A DNA stretch of 64,000 bases from Allobosea sp. LC85 (GCF_000735605.1 NZ_JPKG01000029.1:93476-157475), one strand, 5' to 3'. Positions 43,593 to 51,479 are shown, counted from the first letter of the stretch. Program-made: numbers and translations. Notes: generated by a model not told the origin, from the letters alone.

Positions 43593-43896
43593 CCCAGCGC
43601 TTCTCGGATCTTCCTTATTCGTCATCAGGTTCGGCATAGGAATTCCGCCCGGACACTGATCCCAGTGACGATCGGCACGATCGCGCCACAACGAGTAGAA
43701 ATCCCCCGATCGATGTGGGCGCAATGTCGGCGATCGCAGGCGAGCCGGCACCGACAAGGGCGCCAGCCGCCTGATGAAGTCAGCCTGTGAGCGCGACCCG
43801 GTCTTGCCCAGCACAGCTGCCGACGAGTGCCGCAGGCGCGCCAACCTTCTCGAAAGAGTCCAGGCTGGCCTGCGCACGCTGCATTTGCAGCTTTGC
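43593..43896. other. Short gap between tRNA fragments
   Basis: Apart from the flanking repeats this 300-bp stretch shows no gene with a ribosome-binding site or recognised motif. Short frames on both strands have shadow-like arginine-rich composition. Confidence 0.5.
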
Positions 43897-43933
43897 TGCG
43901 TAGCTCAGCTGGATAGAGCGTTGCCCCCGAAGC
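43897..43933 (+). pseudogene. Truncated tRNA-Arg(CCG), 5' part (copy D)
   Basis: GTAGCTCAGCTGGATAGAGC and the following TTGCCCCCGAAG match the intact tRNA-Arg 5' half with one base missing in the anticodon-loop region (CCCCCGAAG for CCCTCCGAAG). The acceptor 5' strand is not conserved. The sequence is a remnant. Confidence 0.7.
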
Positions 43934-44042
43934 TGGAAATGCGCGGCCGGCGCGACCTGAATTCTCTTATAGATTCAATCAGTAAGGCGTGTGTCAGCGA
44001 CTGTGAGTTTGATCACACGCATCCTCGGCACAACCCCGCCAC
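43898..44042 (+). repeat. Right copy of ~145-bp island-flanking direct repeat
   Basis: Matches 28284-28430 over about 145 bp, in the same orientation, with shared CGCGGCCGGCGCGACCTG and TTATAGATTCAA segments and several substitutions. It marks the right side of the 15.6-kb block. Confidence 0.7.
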
Positions 44043-44251
44043 GTCCAGTCATTCGCTGGGCCAGCTGGCCGGCAGACTGGCTGCATCCTGTTGGCCCCCG
44101 GACCAAGTGGATGCATGCAGAGAATGTTGGCGCGTCCCTGGTTGTCCGCAACGGAATCAGCAGATTTTATGTTCTTGCATTCGGGGTCAGAGCTTGAAAT
44201 CCTGGTCGTTCGCGCTGCGGCTGGGTGGGGAACGCCTGAAGGAGGAAGCCG

Positions 44252-44764
44252 ATGCGGCAACCAGCATTGGACAAGCCGATCATGGTCTCGGGCCATAATG
44301 TCGAGCTTGGGGACGCGCTTCGCGAATTCGTCGAGCGCAAGATCGAGGAGACCGCCGGGAAATACTTCGGGCGGATCACCGAGACGACAGTGCAATTCAA
44401 GAAGGCGGGAGCCTTCTACGCCTGCGCAATCCGGTTCCGCTCGCGTGGCTTGCAAAACCTCGCCGCCGAGCATGAGAACGTCGAAATCTACGCTGCCTTC
44501 AACATCTGCCTCGAAAAGCTCTCGAAACAGCTTCGCCGCGCCAAGCGCCAACTGCGCGAGGACAAGGCGCAGCGTCCCGACAAGGTCGCCATGGTGAATG
44601 AAGGGCTGCGCGCACCGCCGCTTCCGGCCTCCGATCTCGGCGAGGAGGAGAGCTACAATCCCGCCGCCGTGCCCACCGATCCCTATGCAAAGGCACTGAT
44701 GCAGGCGAGCAAAGCCGACATCGAAGCCCGCCACACAGATCCCCGCCGGGACGCCGTTGAGTAA
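44252..44764 (+). CDS. hpf: Ribosome hibernation-promoting factor (HPF/RaiA family), C-terminal domain not evident
   Basis: The 170-residue product has the HPF N-terminal S30AE-type domain (about residues 9-110): IMVSGHNVELGDALREFVERKIEE, then YACAIRFRSRGLQNLAAEHEN and a basic helix LEKLSKQLRRAKRQLRED. It binds the ribosomal decoding region and blocks translation under stress. The usual long-form dimerisation domain (residues about 130-190 in long HPF) is not seen; instead a short tail with EEESYNPAAVPTDPYAKAL ends the protein. It may be a short or truncated form. A GGAGG lies 7 bp upstream of the ATG. Confidence 0.85.
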   Translation: MRQPALDKPIMVSGHNVELGDALREFVERKIEETAGKYFGRITETTVQFKKAGAFYACAIRFRSRGLQNLAAEHENVEIYAAFNICLEKLSKQLRRAKRQLREDKAQRPDKVAMVNEGLRAPPLPASDLGEEESYNPAAVPTDPYAKALMQASKADIEARHTDPRRDAVE

Positions 44765-44998
44765 CGCCGGCCCCTACGAGCGGATCGCACATCGAGCGCG
44801 GCAATCAGGGCGCGCTGGTCGTCGGAGGGCGGCAGCTGGAAGCCTCCCTGCTCGATATTATGACATTGAACGGAGGAACATGGCGCAGCAGGACGCCGCC
44901 ATAAGACGGCCGAGCGCCCCTCTCGGAGAGCCGGGCCACTTTGGGGAGGGGAGCCCGCCGGTCTACCCACAACAGGGCTACGGTAGCGATCGGCGGGC

Positions 44999-45223
44999 TC
45001 ACATTGGAACGGTGGCGAAGAATTGCTGGAGGGCGCGGGGCGCAACGTCCTGGCCTGGCAGCGACTCGTGAAGCCCCCGAACGATGCGAGCGAGCCATTC
45101 TTTCCTGCTCACCTCGTCGCCCACGACAATCAATCCGCCGCTCTCGATCTGGGGCCATGCCACGTCGAACGCTGCACGCGCCCCAGCAGTCTCGAGGATA
45201 TCAGCGATGCAGCTCGGTCGCAT
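44999..45223 (-). CDS. Small hypothetical protein with strong Shine-Dalgarno
   Basis: A 74-residue frame starts at ATG 45223 with AGGAGGTGATCC immediately upstream, which matches the full anti-Shine-Dalgarno complement. The product is mildly acidic, without membrane segments or signal peptide, and is not recognised. The RBS strength and position in a cluster of small stress-type genes support it as real. Confidence 0.6.
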   Translation of the reverse strand: MRPSCIADILETAGARAAFDVAWPQIESGGLIVVGDEVSRKEWLARIVRGLHESLPGQDVAPRALQQFFATVPM

Positions 45224-45445
45224 GGATCACCTCCTCTTCCTCAGAAATTCGGCGTCGATCATCCCCGCGTTGGGCCGTTGTCATCGCCAGCCGGCGGGAA
45301 TCTCCCTCGGGTCTCTTCCAACAGAGCCTCTGCCGTGGTTCAGCGGACCCTTTCGCCAATCGCGCCTTTGCTGCCACTGCTCCGCGTCCTTCGGGTCAGA
45401 AACCTGCCAGTGGCTGGGCGGTGACAGCGCGATGCCGGGCGTCGC

Positions 45446-45820
45446 TCAAGCAGCCTTGCGCGGGGCCTGCGCGTGCGGGGGCTGTGGCGGCCGGCCGACG
45501 ACGTCTTCGGTTAACTTGCTGCACTCGGCCATGATGCCGTCGCCGAGGTCAGCCAGCGCCTTGCCGTCGTCGTCCAGCTTCTCGGACAGGCTCATCGTGG
45601 CCTCGATCTGGCCGGCCTGGAAAGCCAGGAAGTCCTGCGCGTCTTTAATGTCCGCAGCGGCCCTCAGGCGCGCAAAGCCCAGGTCCATGCAGGTCCGCAG
45701 CATGTCCATCTGCAACACGCTCAGCTTTTGCAAATTGTCGATGGCGAGCCTGTTTGCCTTGACGACTGTGGTCAGAGACAGCTTCCACGGTTCCAACAGG
45801 TTTTTCGGCAGGTCATGCAT
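45446..45820 (-). CDS. Phasin family protein
   Basis: The 124-residue product contains a long amphipathic helical region (about residues 10-95) with heptad-like spacing, LEPWKLSLTTVVKANRLAID and DAQDFLAFQAGQIEATMSL, matching the Phasin_2 pattern, and an alanine/proline-rich C-terminal tail. Phasins coat polyhydroxyalkanoate granules. The ATG at 45820 is preceded by GAGGAG at 8 bp. No PHA synthase is in the window. Confidence 0.75.
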   Translation of the reverse strand: MHDLPKNLLEPWKLSLTTVVKANRLAIDNLQKLSVLQMDMLRTCMDLGFARLRAAADIKDAQDFLAFQAGQIEATMSLSEKLDDDGKALADLGDGIMAECSKLTEDVVGRPPQPPHAQAPRKAA

Positions 45821-45834
45821 GGTCGTGTCTCCTC

Positions 45835-46110
45835 TCAATGTGACTGTGGCTGGTCATGACGGTTGGTGCTTTGAAGCAGAGCCTCAAGCTCCCCGGCATG
45901 GACGCCGGCAAAGGGTGCCAGGACAACCGCGCCCTGTCGCTCGCCGCTCTCGGACCGGGCAAAGCGGATCGCTTCGCTGCGGTTGACGAAGGTGGCCGCG
46001 ACGAAGCCACCGATCTCGCGGACGATCCAACTGCCGTCACGACTCCGGCCGAGGATGAAGCTGCGGCGCCGCATGCTGGCGCGATGCGAGGAAGTTTGCT
46101 CGTTGATCAT
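45835..46110 (-). CDS. Small hypothetical protein (DUF2188-like)
   Basis: The 91-residue protein has a GSWIVREIGGFVAATFVNRSEAIRFA core, in which a W/I-V repeat and a later arginine-rich helix look like the DUF2188 fold, followed by VVLAPFAGVHAGEL. A GGGAG site sits 6 bp before the ATG at 46110. It is 15 bp upstream of the phasin gene, so the two probably form an operon. The function is unknown. Confidence 0.6.
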   Translation of the reverse strand: MINEQTSSHRASMRRRSFILGRSRDGSWIVREIGGFVAATFVNRSEAIRFARSESGERQGAVVLAPFAGVHAGELEALLQSTNRHDQPQSH

Positions 46111-47450
46111 GGCGGGCTCCCGTCTGAGGATCGCATGGTCGCCTTGGCCACCACCCCGGTAGTAGCCTGTGGTATCGGTCGTGTTGCCTGCCGCCGCTCA
46201 GCGCGCGCCCTGCCTGCTTCAGGTGGGCGGGCCGTGCCAAGCACAGCAGAAAACTGGGAAAAACAGGGGCCGGAAAGGCCGCCAGACATTGGACACGATA
46301 TTGTGCGGGGCGCCTATGAGCCGCGCCGTCATCGTCATTACGTAAGGATCGGCGCTAACCTGATCGCATGACCCTTGATCAGAGCCCTCTTCAGGGCGTG
46401 ATTAGGGTCGCCGGCGCCCGCATCAGAATAGGCGGCAGTTTCAGACAGCTCTTCCCAGTCCATTTTCGGAAACTTGGCGCAAGGACTGGATTTGAATGAT
46501 CCTTTTTGCTTGGCCGTGACAAATACGATTCTTCCGGCGTCTTTTCACTGTTTCAGGCAGCAACTTTACGCCGACTTGTAGTCGTCATCTGCTTTCGCGT
46601 GAGGGGATTATTCACTGATGCAGGAGAGATACAACCCAAAATATTAGCATTTGGCGTTATTATTTTTATTGACCAATATATAGGCGGTTAACCGCAAATT
46701 TAATGCAGCATATGGAATCACAATCGCAATTAAATATCCAAGACAACGGAAACAACCACCGCGGGTAGACACATTTCCTATCGGCCTGCCTTTGCCCAGC
46801 GTCTTCGCGCGCGGACCCAAAAGAGGATCGGAACGATGATCCGCGATCGCCACGAGAAGATGAGCGAGGCTGGAGCGCGGACTTTCGGCGAATTCCCACC
46901 CAAGCGCAGAGCGGGCGAGCACCCGCTGCGACGTCTGCATTGTGGCGGTCGATCAACCCGTGATCGTGCCAAACATGACGAGCCTGCGGCCTGTCGATCG
47001 GCTCGCGGCTTCGTTGATCTCGTGGCTCGGCGGCACGGTCCGACCTGCTAGTTGATCGCAAATCGGTATGTTCGACGATGCAGCGCCAATCTGGCGGTTC
47101 AAAGACAAGTTGGACGCTGCAAGCTGCGCCCTCATCGGCCTTCTGTGACGCGCGAGGCCGAGAGAGGAGACGATCATGATTGGCGACCTGGGGCGACAGG
47201 TTATATGATCGCGCCCGCAAACCCGCAGGTCCGAGAGCGGCTTCGGAATGCTGGGAGAGCGCCGGGAGCGCTCGTCGAGGGCGCGCCTGCGCAGCGCGGA
47301 AGCATGCAAATCTCAGCAGATTGACGAGGACTGGCCGACGCACGGGAACAAGGCTGACATCGACTTCACACATGCGATTCCTCTCGTCTCGTGCGTGAAG
47401 ATGACAGTAGCGTGCCGGGGGCTACGCCCGGGATTTCAAGGGAGAAGCAA
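46111..47450. other. Long non-coding stretch with an AT-rich island
   Basis: About 1.3 kb without a gene that I can support. 46600-46740 is markedly AT-rich against the surrounding GC-rich DNA and contains the perfect 12-bp palindrome GCGGTTAACCGC at 46684-46695. Frames on both strands have shadow-like composition. It may be a decayed insertion or a regulatory stretch upstream of the MBL gene. Confidence 0.4.
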
Positions 47451-48365
47451 ATGCCACGGATCCAAGCAATCGGGATCGCCGTTGCTGCCATGATCGGCGC
47501 GATTGGGCCGGCTTTCGGGCAAGCGCCGCCCGCCCCGACGCCGGCTCCGAGTCCGCCGCCGTTCGCGACGACCAAGGTCGACGGGACGGACAATGTCTAC
47601 GTCTTCCGTTATCAGAACCACCAGGCGATGTTCGTCGTCACGCCCGCCGGCGTGATCGCGACCGATCCGATCAGCTACGGGCGGCCGCAGACAGCACAAA
47701 CCTACATCGCGGAAATCCAGAAGATCACCAAGGCCCCCATCAAGTATCTGATCTACAGCCACCACCATTACGACCACATCGCCGGCGGCAAGCCGTTCAA
47801 GGATGCAGGCGCCACCGTGATCGCGCATCGCCGCGCCAAGGAGCGGCTCGCGGCGCTGAAGGGACGCGACGTCGTGGTTCCGGATCAGATCGTGGACCAG
47901 AAACGCACGATCAAGCTCGGCGGCACGACGCTTGAGCTCATCTACACCGGGCGGAACCATTCCGACTCTTCGCTGGTGATGTTCCTGCCCAAGGAAAGGC
48001 TCATCTTCGCCGTGGACTTCAATGCGCTCGGCGCAGTGCCATCGCGGCTCGCGGTGAACGATTCCTATCCGGTCGAGTGGGAAGAATCCTTGAAGCGGAC
48101 GTTGGCGCTGAACTGGGACCGCCAGATCCCCGGACATCCCGGCCCGGGCGGCGGCCGGCTCGGCACCAAGAAGGACATGGAGGAGCAACTCGCTTTCATG
48201 ACCGAGCTTTCCGCCGAAGTGAAGAAGGCCTCGGACGCCGGCAAGTGCTTTGATCCGGCGACCAAGGATGTGCGGCTGCCAAATCGTGCGACGCTTCAAG
48301 GTTACGAGCAGAATATCGAATGGAATGTTCATCGCTGGTGCGGCTATTGGGGCCGCGGCATCTGA
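47451..48365 (+). CDS. MBL-fold metallo-hydrolase, predicted periplasmic
   Basis: The 304-residue precursor starts with a Sec signal peptide (about residues 1-24) followed by a proline-rich linker (QAPPAPTPAPSPPP). The metallo-beta-lactamase fold has the HxHxDH-type zinc motif SHHHYDHIAGG near residue 102, GRNHSDSSLVMF near residue 168 with a second-shell His, and a later HPGPGGG segment. The ATG at 47451 has AAGGGAG at 5-8 bp upstream. The substrate is unknown; quinoprotein-relay-type and lactonase-type enzymes share this layout. Confidence 0.87.
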   Translation: MPRIQAIGIAVAAMIGAIGPAFGQAPPAPTPAPSPPPFATTKVDGTDNVYVFRYQNHQAMFVVTPAGVIATDPISYGRPQTAQTYIAEIQKITKAPIKYLIYSHHHYDHIAGGKPFKDAGATVIAHRRAKERLAALKGRDVVVPDQIVDQKRTIKLGGTTLELIYTGRNHSDSSLVMFLPKERLIFAVDFNALGAVPSRLAVNDSYPVEWEESLKRTLALNWDRQIPGHPGPGGGRLGTKKDMEEQLAFMTELSAEVKKASDAGKCFDPATKDVRLPNRATLQGYEQNIEWNVHRWCGYWGRGI

Positions 48366-48534
48366 TCGACCGGTCGGCCTGTCCTTCCGGACGCCGCGAT
48401 TCCAGAGTCGGCCACGGCCTGTCGCATTGCAGGCTGCGGAAGCCGAACGGCGGCCTTCTTCGAGCCGCCGCGGCTAAGCTCGCGCCTCCGCCGTCGAGTT
48501 GGCGCTAGCGGCTGATTTGCTCCGTCGAGGATTG

Positions 48535-48648
48535 CGCCACGCCCGACACGATTCGAGCCTGTGACCTTTGCCGCCTCGGGTCTTGCTCGATCGCAAAATC
48601 CCTCGTTGCCGAAGCAGTCGTGATCGGCTATCCACCTTCCCACGGATT
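48535..48648. repeat. tRNA-Arg-derived repeat, copy C (upstream part)
   Basis: The stretch carries an inverted match to the 3' half of tRNA-Arg (48536-48573, about 36 bp with two substitutions) and the same spacer as copies A and B (CTCGATCGCAAAATCC through CTATCCACCTTCCCACG). Here the unit ends in the intact tRNA-Arg, so it looks like the ancestral context. Confidence 0.75.
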
Positions 48649-48725
48649 GCGCCCGTAGCTCAGCTGGATAGAGCGTTGCCCTCCGAAGGCAAAGGTCACA
48701 CGTTCGAATCGTGTCGGGCGCGCCA
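48649..48725 (+). tRNA. tRNA-Arg(CCG)
   Basis: The 77-nt sequence includes the encoded CCA and folds as a full cloverleaf: acceptor GCGCCCG/CGGGCGC, D-arm GCTC...GAGC, anticodon stem TTGCC/GGCAA around CTCCGAA (anticodon CCG) and T-arm ACACG/CGTGT with TTCGAAT. It is the only intact member among four related tRNA-Arg sequences in the window. A hairpin at 48731-48756 follows. Confidence 0.95.
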
Positions 48726-48730
48726 CTTCC

Positions 48731-48756
48731 GAAACCCTTGAGAACTCTCGGGTTTC
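48731..48756 (+). terminator. Hairpin after tRNA-Arg
   Basis: GAAACCC (48731-48737) pairs with GGGTTTC (48750-48756), with an inner GAG/CTC pair and a two-base bulge. A short pyrimidine-rich stretch follows. It is a plausible terminator for the tRNA transcript. Confidence 0.55.
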
Positions 48757-48813
48757 AGCTTTGGATCACCTCCCTAGAGACCATCAGAAACCCCGGCTGT
48801 CACAGGGGTTCTT

Positions 48814-49086
48814 ATGGCTGCGATCCGCAGGAGGGGTTCCTGTTGGCAAGCACAGGTCAGGCGCGAGGGTAGCCCTCCCGTCACCAGAGCTTACCTCCAT
48901 GAAGCGGCCAATGTTTTCCTGAAGGTTGTGCGTCGTGGCTCACCGCTCAGGAATTGGGGGCTGAAACTCGTCAAGCGGATCGGGCTGAAGAAAGCCAGGG
49001 TTGCCGTCGCCCGCAAGCTTGCAACGATCATGCGCTGCATCTGGACAGACGGGACGCAGTTCGAGTGGGAGCCGACCAAGGCATGA
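48814..49086 (+). pseudogene. Chimera of integrase N-terminus and IS110-type transposase C-terminus
   Basis: The first 28 residues ([15 protein letters not shown], then [13 protein letters not shown]) read as the N-terminal arm-binding domain of a phage-type tyrosine integrase. From about codon 29 the sequence continues [24 protein letters not shown] and [13 protein letters not shown], which matches the C-terminal part of IS110-family transposases. Neither catalytic domain is complete, so this is debris. Its location 89 bp after tRNA-Arg marks the remains of an integration module. Confidence 0.7.
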
Positions 49087-49096
49087 ATTAACCGCA

Positions 49097-49417
49097 TCAA
49101 AAAGCTCCGCATAGGCGGGCCTGGTCGTCCCTGCCAGGACGATGGTGTCGGCGACCTCGAAGTTCGTCCCTGCAAGACCGGAACTCAAACTCCGTCTCAT
49201 TGCGATCTTCACACTGAGGCGTCACATCGCTGAACGCCATCATGCGGCGAACCTCGACCGCGGAAAGAACCATGACCCCGGCAGTGGCGAGATCATCAGG
49301 AGTTGACTTCCCCCACGCGATTAAAGAACGGACGACTATTTCAATGACATAGGTGTTCGCAGTTCTGTCCTGAATGGCGCGCCAAAGTTCTACCACTCCA
49401 GATAAGACTGCGAACAT
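49097..49417 (-). CDS. Possible small gene or remnant (DUF1127-like), unresolved
   Basis: From ATG 49417 a 106-residue frame begins MFAVLSGVVELWRAIQDRTAN and contains SLIAWGKSTPDDLATAG, which loosely resembles the D-L-x-x-I-G-x-x-x-x-D pattern of DUF1127 proteins. The C-terminal third becomes arginine-rich and shadow-like, and a second frame (SSGLAGTNFEVADTIVLAG) overlaps it, so a frameshift is possible. Fragments with similar WxAxQxxTANTY text recur near 55340. Confidence 0.3.
   Translation of the reverse strand: MFAVLSGVVELWRAIQDRTANTYVIEIVVRSLIAWGKSTPDDLATAGVMVLSAVEVRRMMAFSDVTPQCEDRNETEFEFRSCRDELRGRRHHRPGRDDQARLCGAF
49337..49380 (+). repeat. Left copy of 44-bp imperfect direct repeat
   Basis: The 44 bp match 55310-55353 at 37 of 44 positions in the same orientation, with a central 16-bp identical core ATAGGTGTTCGCAGTT. 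The pair encloses the formate dehydrogenase, UPF0182 and universal stress protein genes (about 6 kb). Confidence 0.6.
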
Positions 49418-49511
49418 CCCTCGGATGCCGGAACGCAGCCACAAGCAGAGCCTCGGAAGCCAGCGGCTGTCCGCCTCTGGTTTGCCGCTTGCGGAACAGA
49501 ACCCGCTTGGA

Positions 49512-50717
49512 TCACGTCCTGGACTTGAAGCGCGCCGCCTCTTCCGAACCGTGGGTGGCGTCGCCGGCGCTATAAGAATGCGCGCCAGCGCCGGCGAGCC
49601 TGCCGCCATCGACGATCAGATATTCCTCCCGGATCGGCCGGCCTTCGAACCAGCATTCCAGGATTTCGCGCGTGCCTGCGGCGTAGCGGGCCTGAGCGGA
49701 GAGCGACGATCCCGAGATATGCGGCGTCATGCCGTGATGCGGCATTGATCGCCAAGGATGGTCCGTGGGGGCCGGCTGCGGGAACCAGACATCGCCAGCA
49801 TAGCCTCCGAGCTGCCCGCCCTCCAGAGCGCGGGCCACAGCGTCACGATTGCAGATCTTGCCGCGCGCCGTGTTCACCAGATAGGCGCCGCGTTTCATCC
49901 TGGCGATCATCGCCTCGTCGAAGAGATTCTCTGTCTCCGGATGCAGAGGCGCATTGATCGTGACCACATCGCAAAGGCCAACCATGGACGCCGCGTCCGC
50001 GTGGAAGGTAACGCCAAGTTCCTGCTCGACCGCCAGCGGAAGACGGTGGCGGTCGGTGTAGTGCAGCTTCACGTCGAAGGGCTTCAACCGGCGCAGCACG
50101 GCGCTGCCGATCCGGCCGGCACCGACGGTGCCGATCTGCATCCCCTCGACATCGTAAGAGCGCGCGACGCAATCGGCGATGTTCCAGCCCCCCTTGAGCA
50201 CCCACTGATAGGAGGGGATGTAGTTTCGCACGAGCGCCAGGATCATCATGACCACATGTTCAGACACGCTGATCGAGTTGCAGTAGGTCACCTCGGCAAC
50301 CGTTACACCACGATCCATCGCGGCCTGAAGATCGACATGGTCTGATCCAATGCCGGCCGTGATCGCAAGCTTCAGTTTGCTCGCCTTGGCTATGCGCTCT
50401 TCGGTCAGATAGGCCGGCCAGAAAGGCTGCGAGATCACGATTTCGGCGTCGGGGAGCTCGCGCTCGAAAACGCTGCCGGGACCGTCTTTGTCCGAGGTCA
50501 CAACCAGGCTGTGCCCAGCGCTTTCGAGAAATTTCCTCAGGCCGAGTTCGCCCGAGACGCTGCCGAGCAAGACCCCCGGTTCAAAGTCGATCGCCTTCGG
50601 CGTGGGAAGTGTCTGGCCGCCGGGATAGCGGTCGAGTTTCGGCAGACCGTCCCGCGCATATCCTGCCGGGTAACCGTCGGCTGGATCGTCATAGAGGACG
50701 CAAACGACCTTTGCCAT
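49512..50717 (-). CDS. fdh: NAD-dependent formate dehydrogenase
   Basis: The 401-residue product matches the Pseudomonas sp. 101-type enzyme in length and motifs: KVVCVLYDDPADGYP at the start, TYCNSISVSEH with the formate-site Asn near 147, the NAD-binding GTVGAGRIG near 199, NTARGK with the catalytic Arg near 285, WFPQPAP with Gln near 314 and TPHISG with the catalytic His near 333. It oxidises formate to CO2 with NAD+. The ATG at 50717 has AAGGAAG at 7 bp upstream. It is a stand-alone gene beside mobile-element debris. Confidence 0.97.
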   Translation of the reverse strand: MAKVVCVLYDDPADGYPAGYARDGLPKLDRYPGGQTLPTPKAIDFEPGVLLGSVSGELGLRKFLESAGHSLVVTSDKDGPGSVFERELPDAEIVISQPFWPAYLTEERIAKASKLKLAITAGIGSDHVDLQAAMDRGVTVAEVTYCNSISVSEHVVMMILALVRNYIPSYQWVLKGGWNIADCVARSYDVEGMQIGTVGAGRIGSAVLRRLKPFDVKLHYTDRHRLPLAVEQELGVTFHADAASMVGLCDVVTINAPLHPETENLFDEAMIARMKRGAYLVNTARGKICNRDAVARALEGGQLGGYAGDVWFPQPAPTDHPWRSMPHHGMTPHISGSSLSAQARYAAGTREILECWFEGRPIREEYLIVDGGRLAGAGAHSYSAGDATHGSEEAARFKSRT

Positions 50718-50911
50718 TTTGTATCTTCCTTCGTCAGGCACGAAGAGGAAGACGCTTGATTGTCAATGCTGCCCGCCAAGACGACGATCAACGGGCGGCC
50801 CGCTCTGAAGTGTCGGAGGCCAACTGCTCCTGGCGCTTCCTCGATCGGAAAGTTGCGCGCTAGTCCAAATAAGATGGAGAAGCCGGACATGGTTTCAAGA
50901 CCGGCGGAAAG

Positions 50912-51033
50912 TGGCCTGCCCCCTGAAAAGTGGTCCTCCCTGAGGTATGGCTTTTGAGCCGACGGAAGACTGAAGAAATGGCCAGAAAGAGAGACAGTGC
51001 TGAAGTGATCGTCGCTTCGCGACGATCACTTCA
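50912..51033 (+). mobile_element. IS3-family remnant: left end plus start of orfA, abutting an inverted fragment
   Basis: TGGCCTGCCCCCTGAAAAG at 50912-50930 and the following leader resemble the left end of IS3-group elements. An ATG at 50978 opens MARKRDSAEVIVAS, which matches the start of many OrfA proteins (RKR-x-x-x-EEIVAKLRQ). On the minus strand, KKRKPEVIVAK at about 51013-51045 is a second start-like fragment, so two truncated copies lie head to head. Confidence 0.55.
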
Positions 51034-51034
51034 G
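51000..51034. repeat. Perfect 16-bp inverted repeat (head-to-head junction)
   Basis: Arms of 16 bp from 51000 and from 51019 surround the 3-base centre TTC at 51016-51018. It coincides with the meeting point of the two IS3-like orfA starts, so the palindrome probably comes from an inverted duplication rather than a terminator. No T-run follows. Confidence 0.6.
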
Positions 51035-51467
51035 GCTTGCGCTTCTTCTCAAAAGCCTGGGGAGGCGCGCCAAATTGCCACCACTCCGAACAAGGCCGCG
51101 AACCCATGACGGCGCGGGTGGCACCAATGTCGGTGTGTTTCCGCCATGGCCAAGGCATCAACTTAAAGTGCCGCGGTATCTGACGGTGCATACGCTGGCA
51201 TAGAACACGCGCTGGCGTTCCAACGTGCGCATAAGCCATCCGTGGGGCCATGCCGGGAAGAGCCGCACCCTTGCTCGATTGCTCCCTTTGTGCGGGCCAG
51301 GTTGACTTGGCGAGGAAGCGATCGGCTGATCCGGGTCTGCCCCCAAGAGTTCGAAACAGCTCCACTCGTTCCACGGTCCAGGCGACAGAGCTTCGAGCAC
51401 CCGCGTCTTCCCGCCGTGACGCGCAATCGCGATCACTAATCAAACGGCAGGCGTCCCTCATTTCCGC

Positions 51468-51473
51468 TATAAT
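51468..51473 (+). promoter_or_regulatory. TATAAT hexamer close to the UPF0182 start
   Basis: TATAAT at 51468-51473 ends 6 bp before the ATG at 51480. If used as a -10 element it would start transcription at the ATG, giving a leaderless mRNA; no good Shine-Dalgarno is present. No clear -35 box is visible, so this is a weak call. Confidence 0.25.
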
Positions 51474-51479
51474 TGGACG

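Larger units (their letters stand above)
50742..51479. other. Gap with IS3 debris between formate dehydrogenase and UPF0182
   Basis: The 738-bp region contains the IS3-type remnant at 50912-51033 and the hairpin at 51000-51034. The rest shows no gene with a ribosome-binding site. Frames of 80-90 codons on the minus strand are tryptophan- and proline-rich shadows. Confidence 0.5.

Noticed and set aside
43774..44298. A 174-codon plus-strand frame across the copy D repeat
   Set aside because: It runs through the tRNA remnant and repeat and overlaps the start of the HPF gene. No ribosome-binding site or family resemblance.
46666..47373. A 235-codon minus-strand frame in the long gap before the MBL gene
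   Set aside because: The composition is not coding-like, there is no ribosome-binding site, and the AT-rich part runs through it.
50978..51100. A candidate intact IS3 orfA gene
   Set aside because: Only about 14 codons of recognisable OrfA remain before the inverted junction, so it is listed as a remnant.
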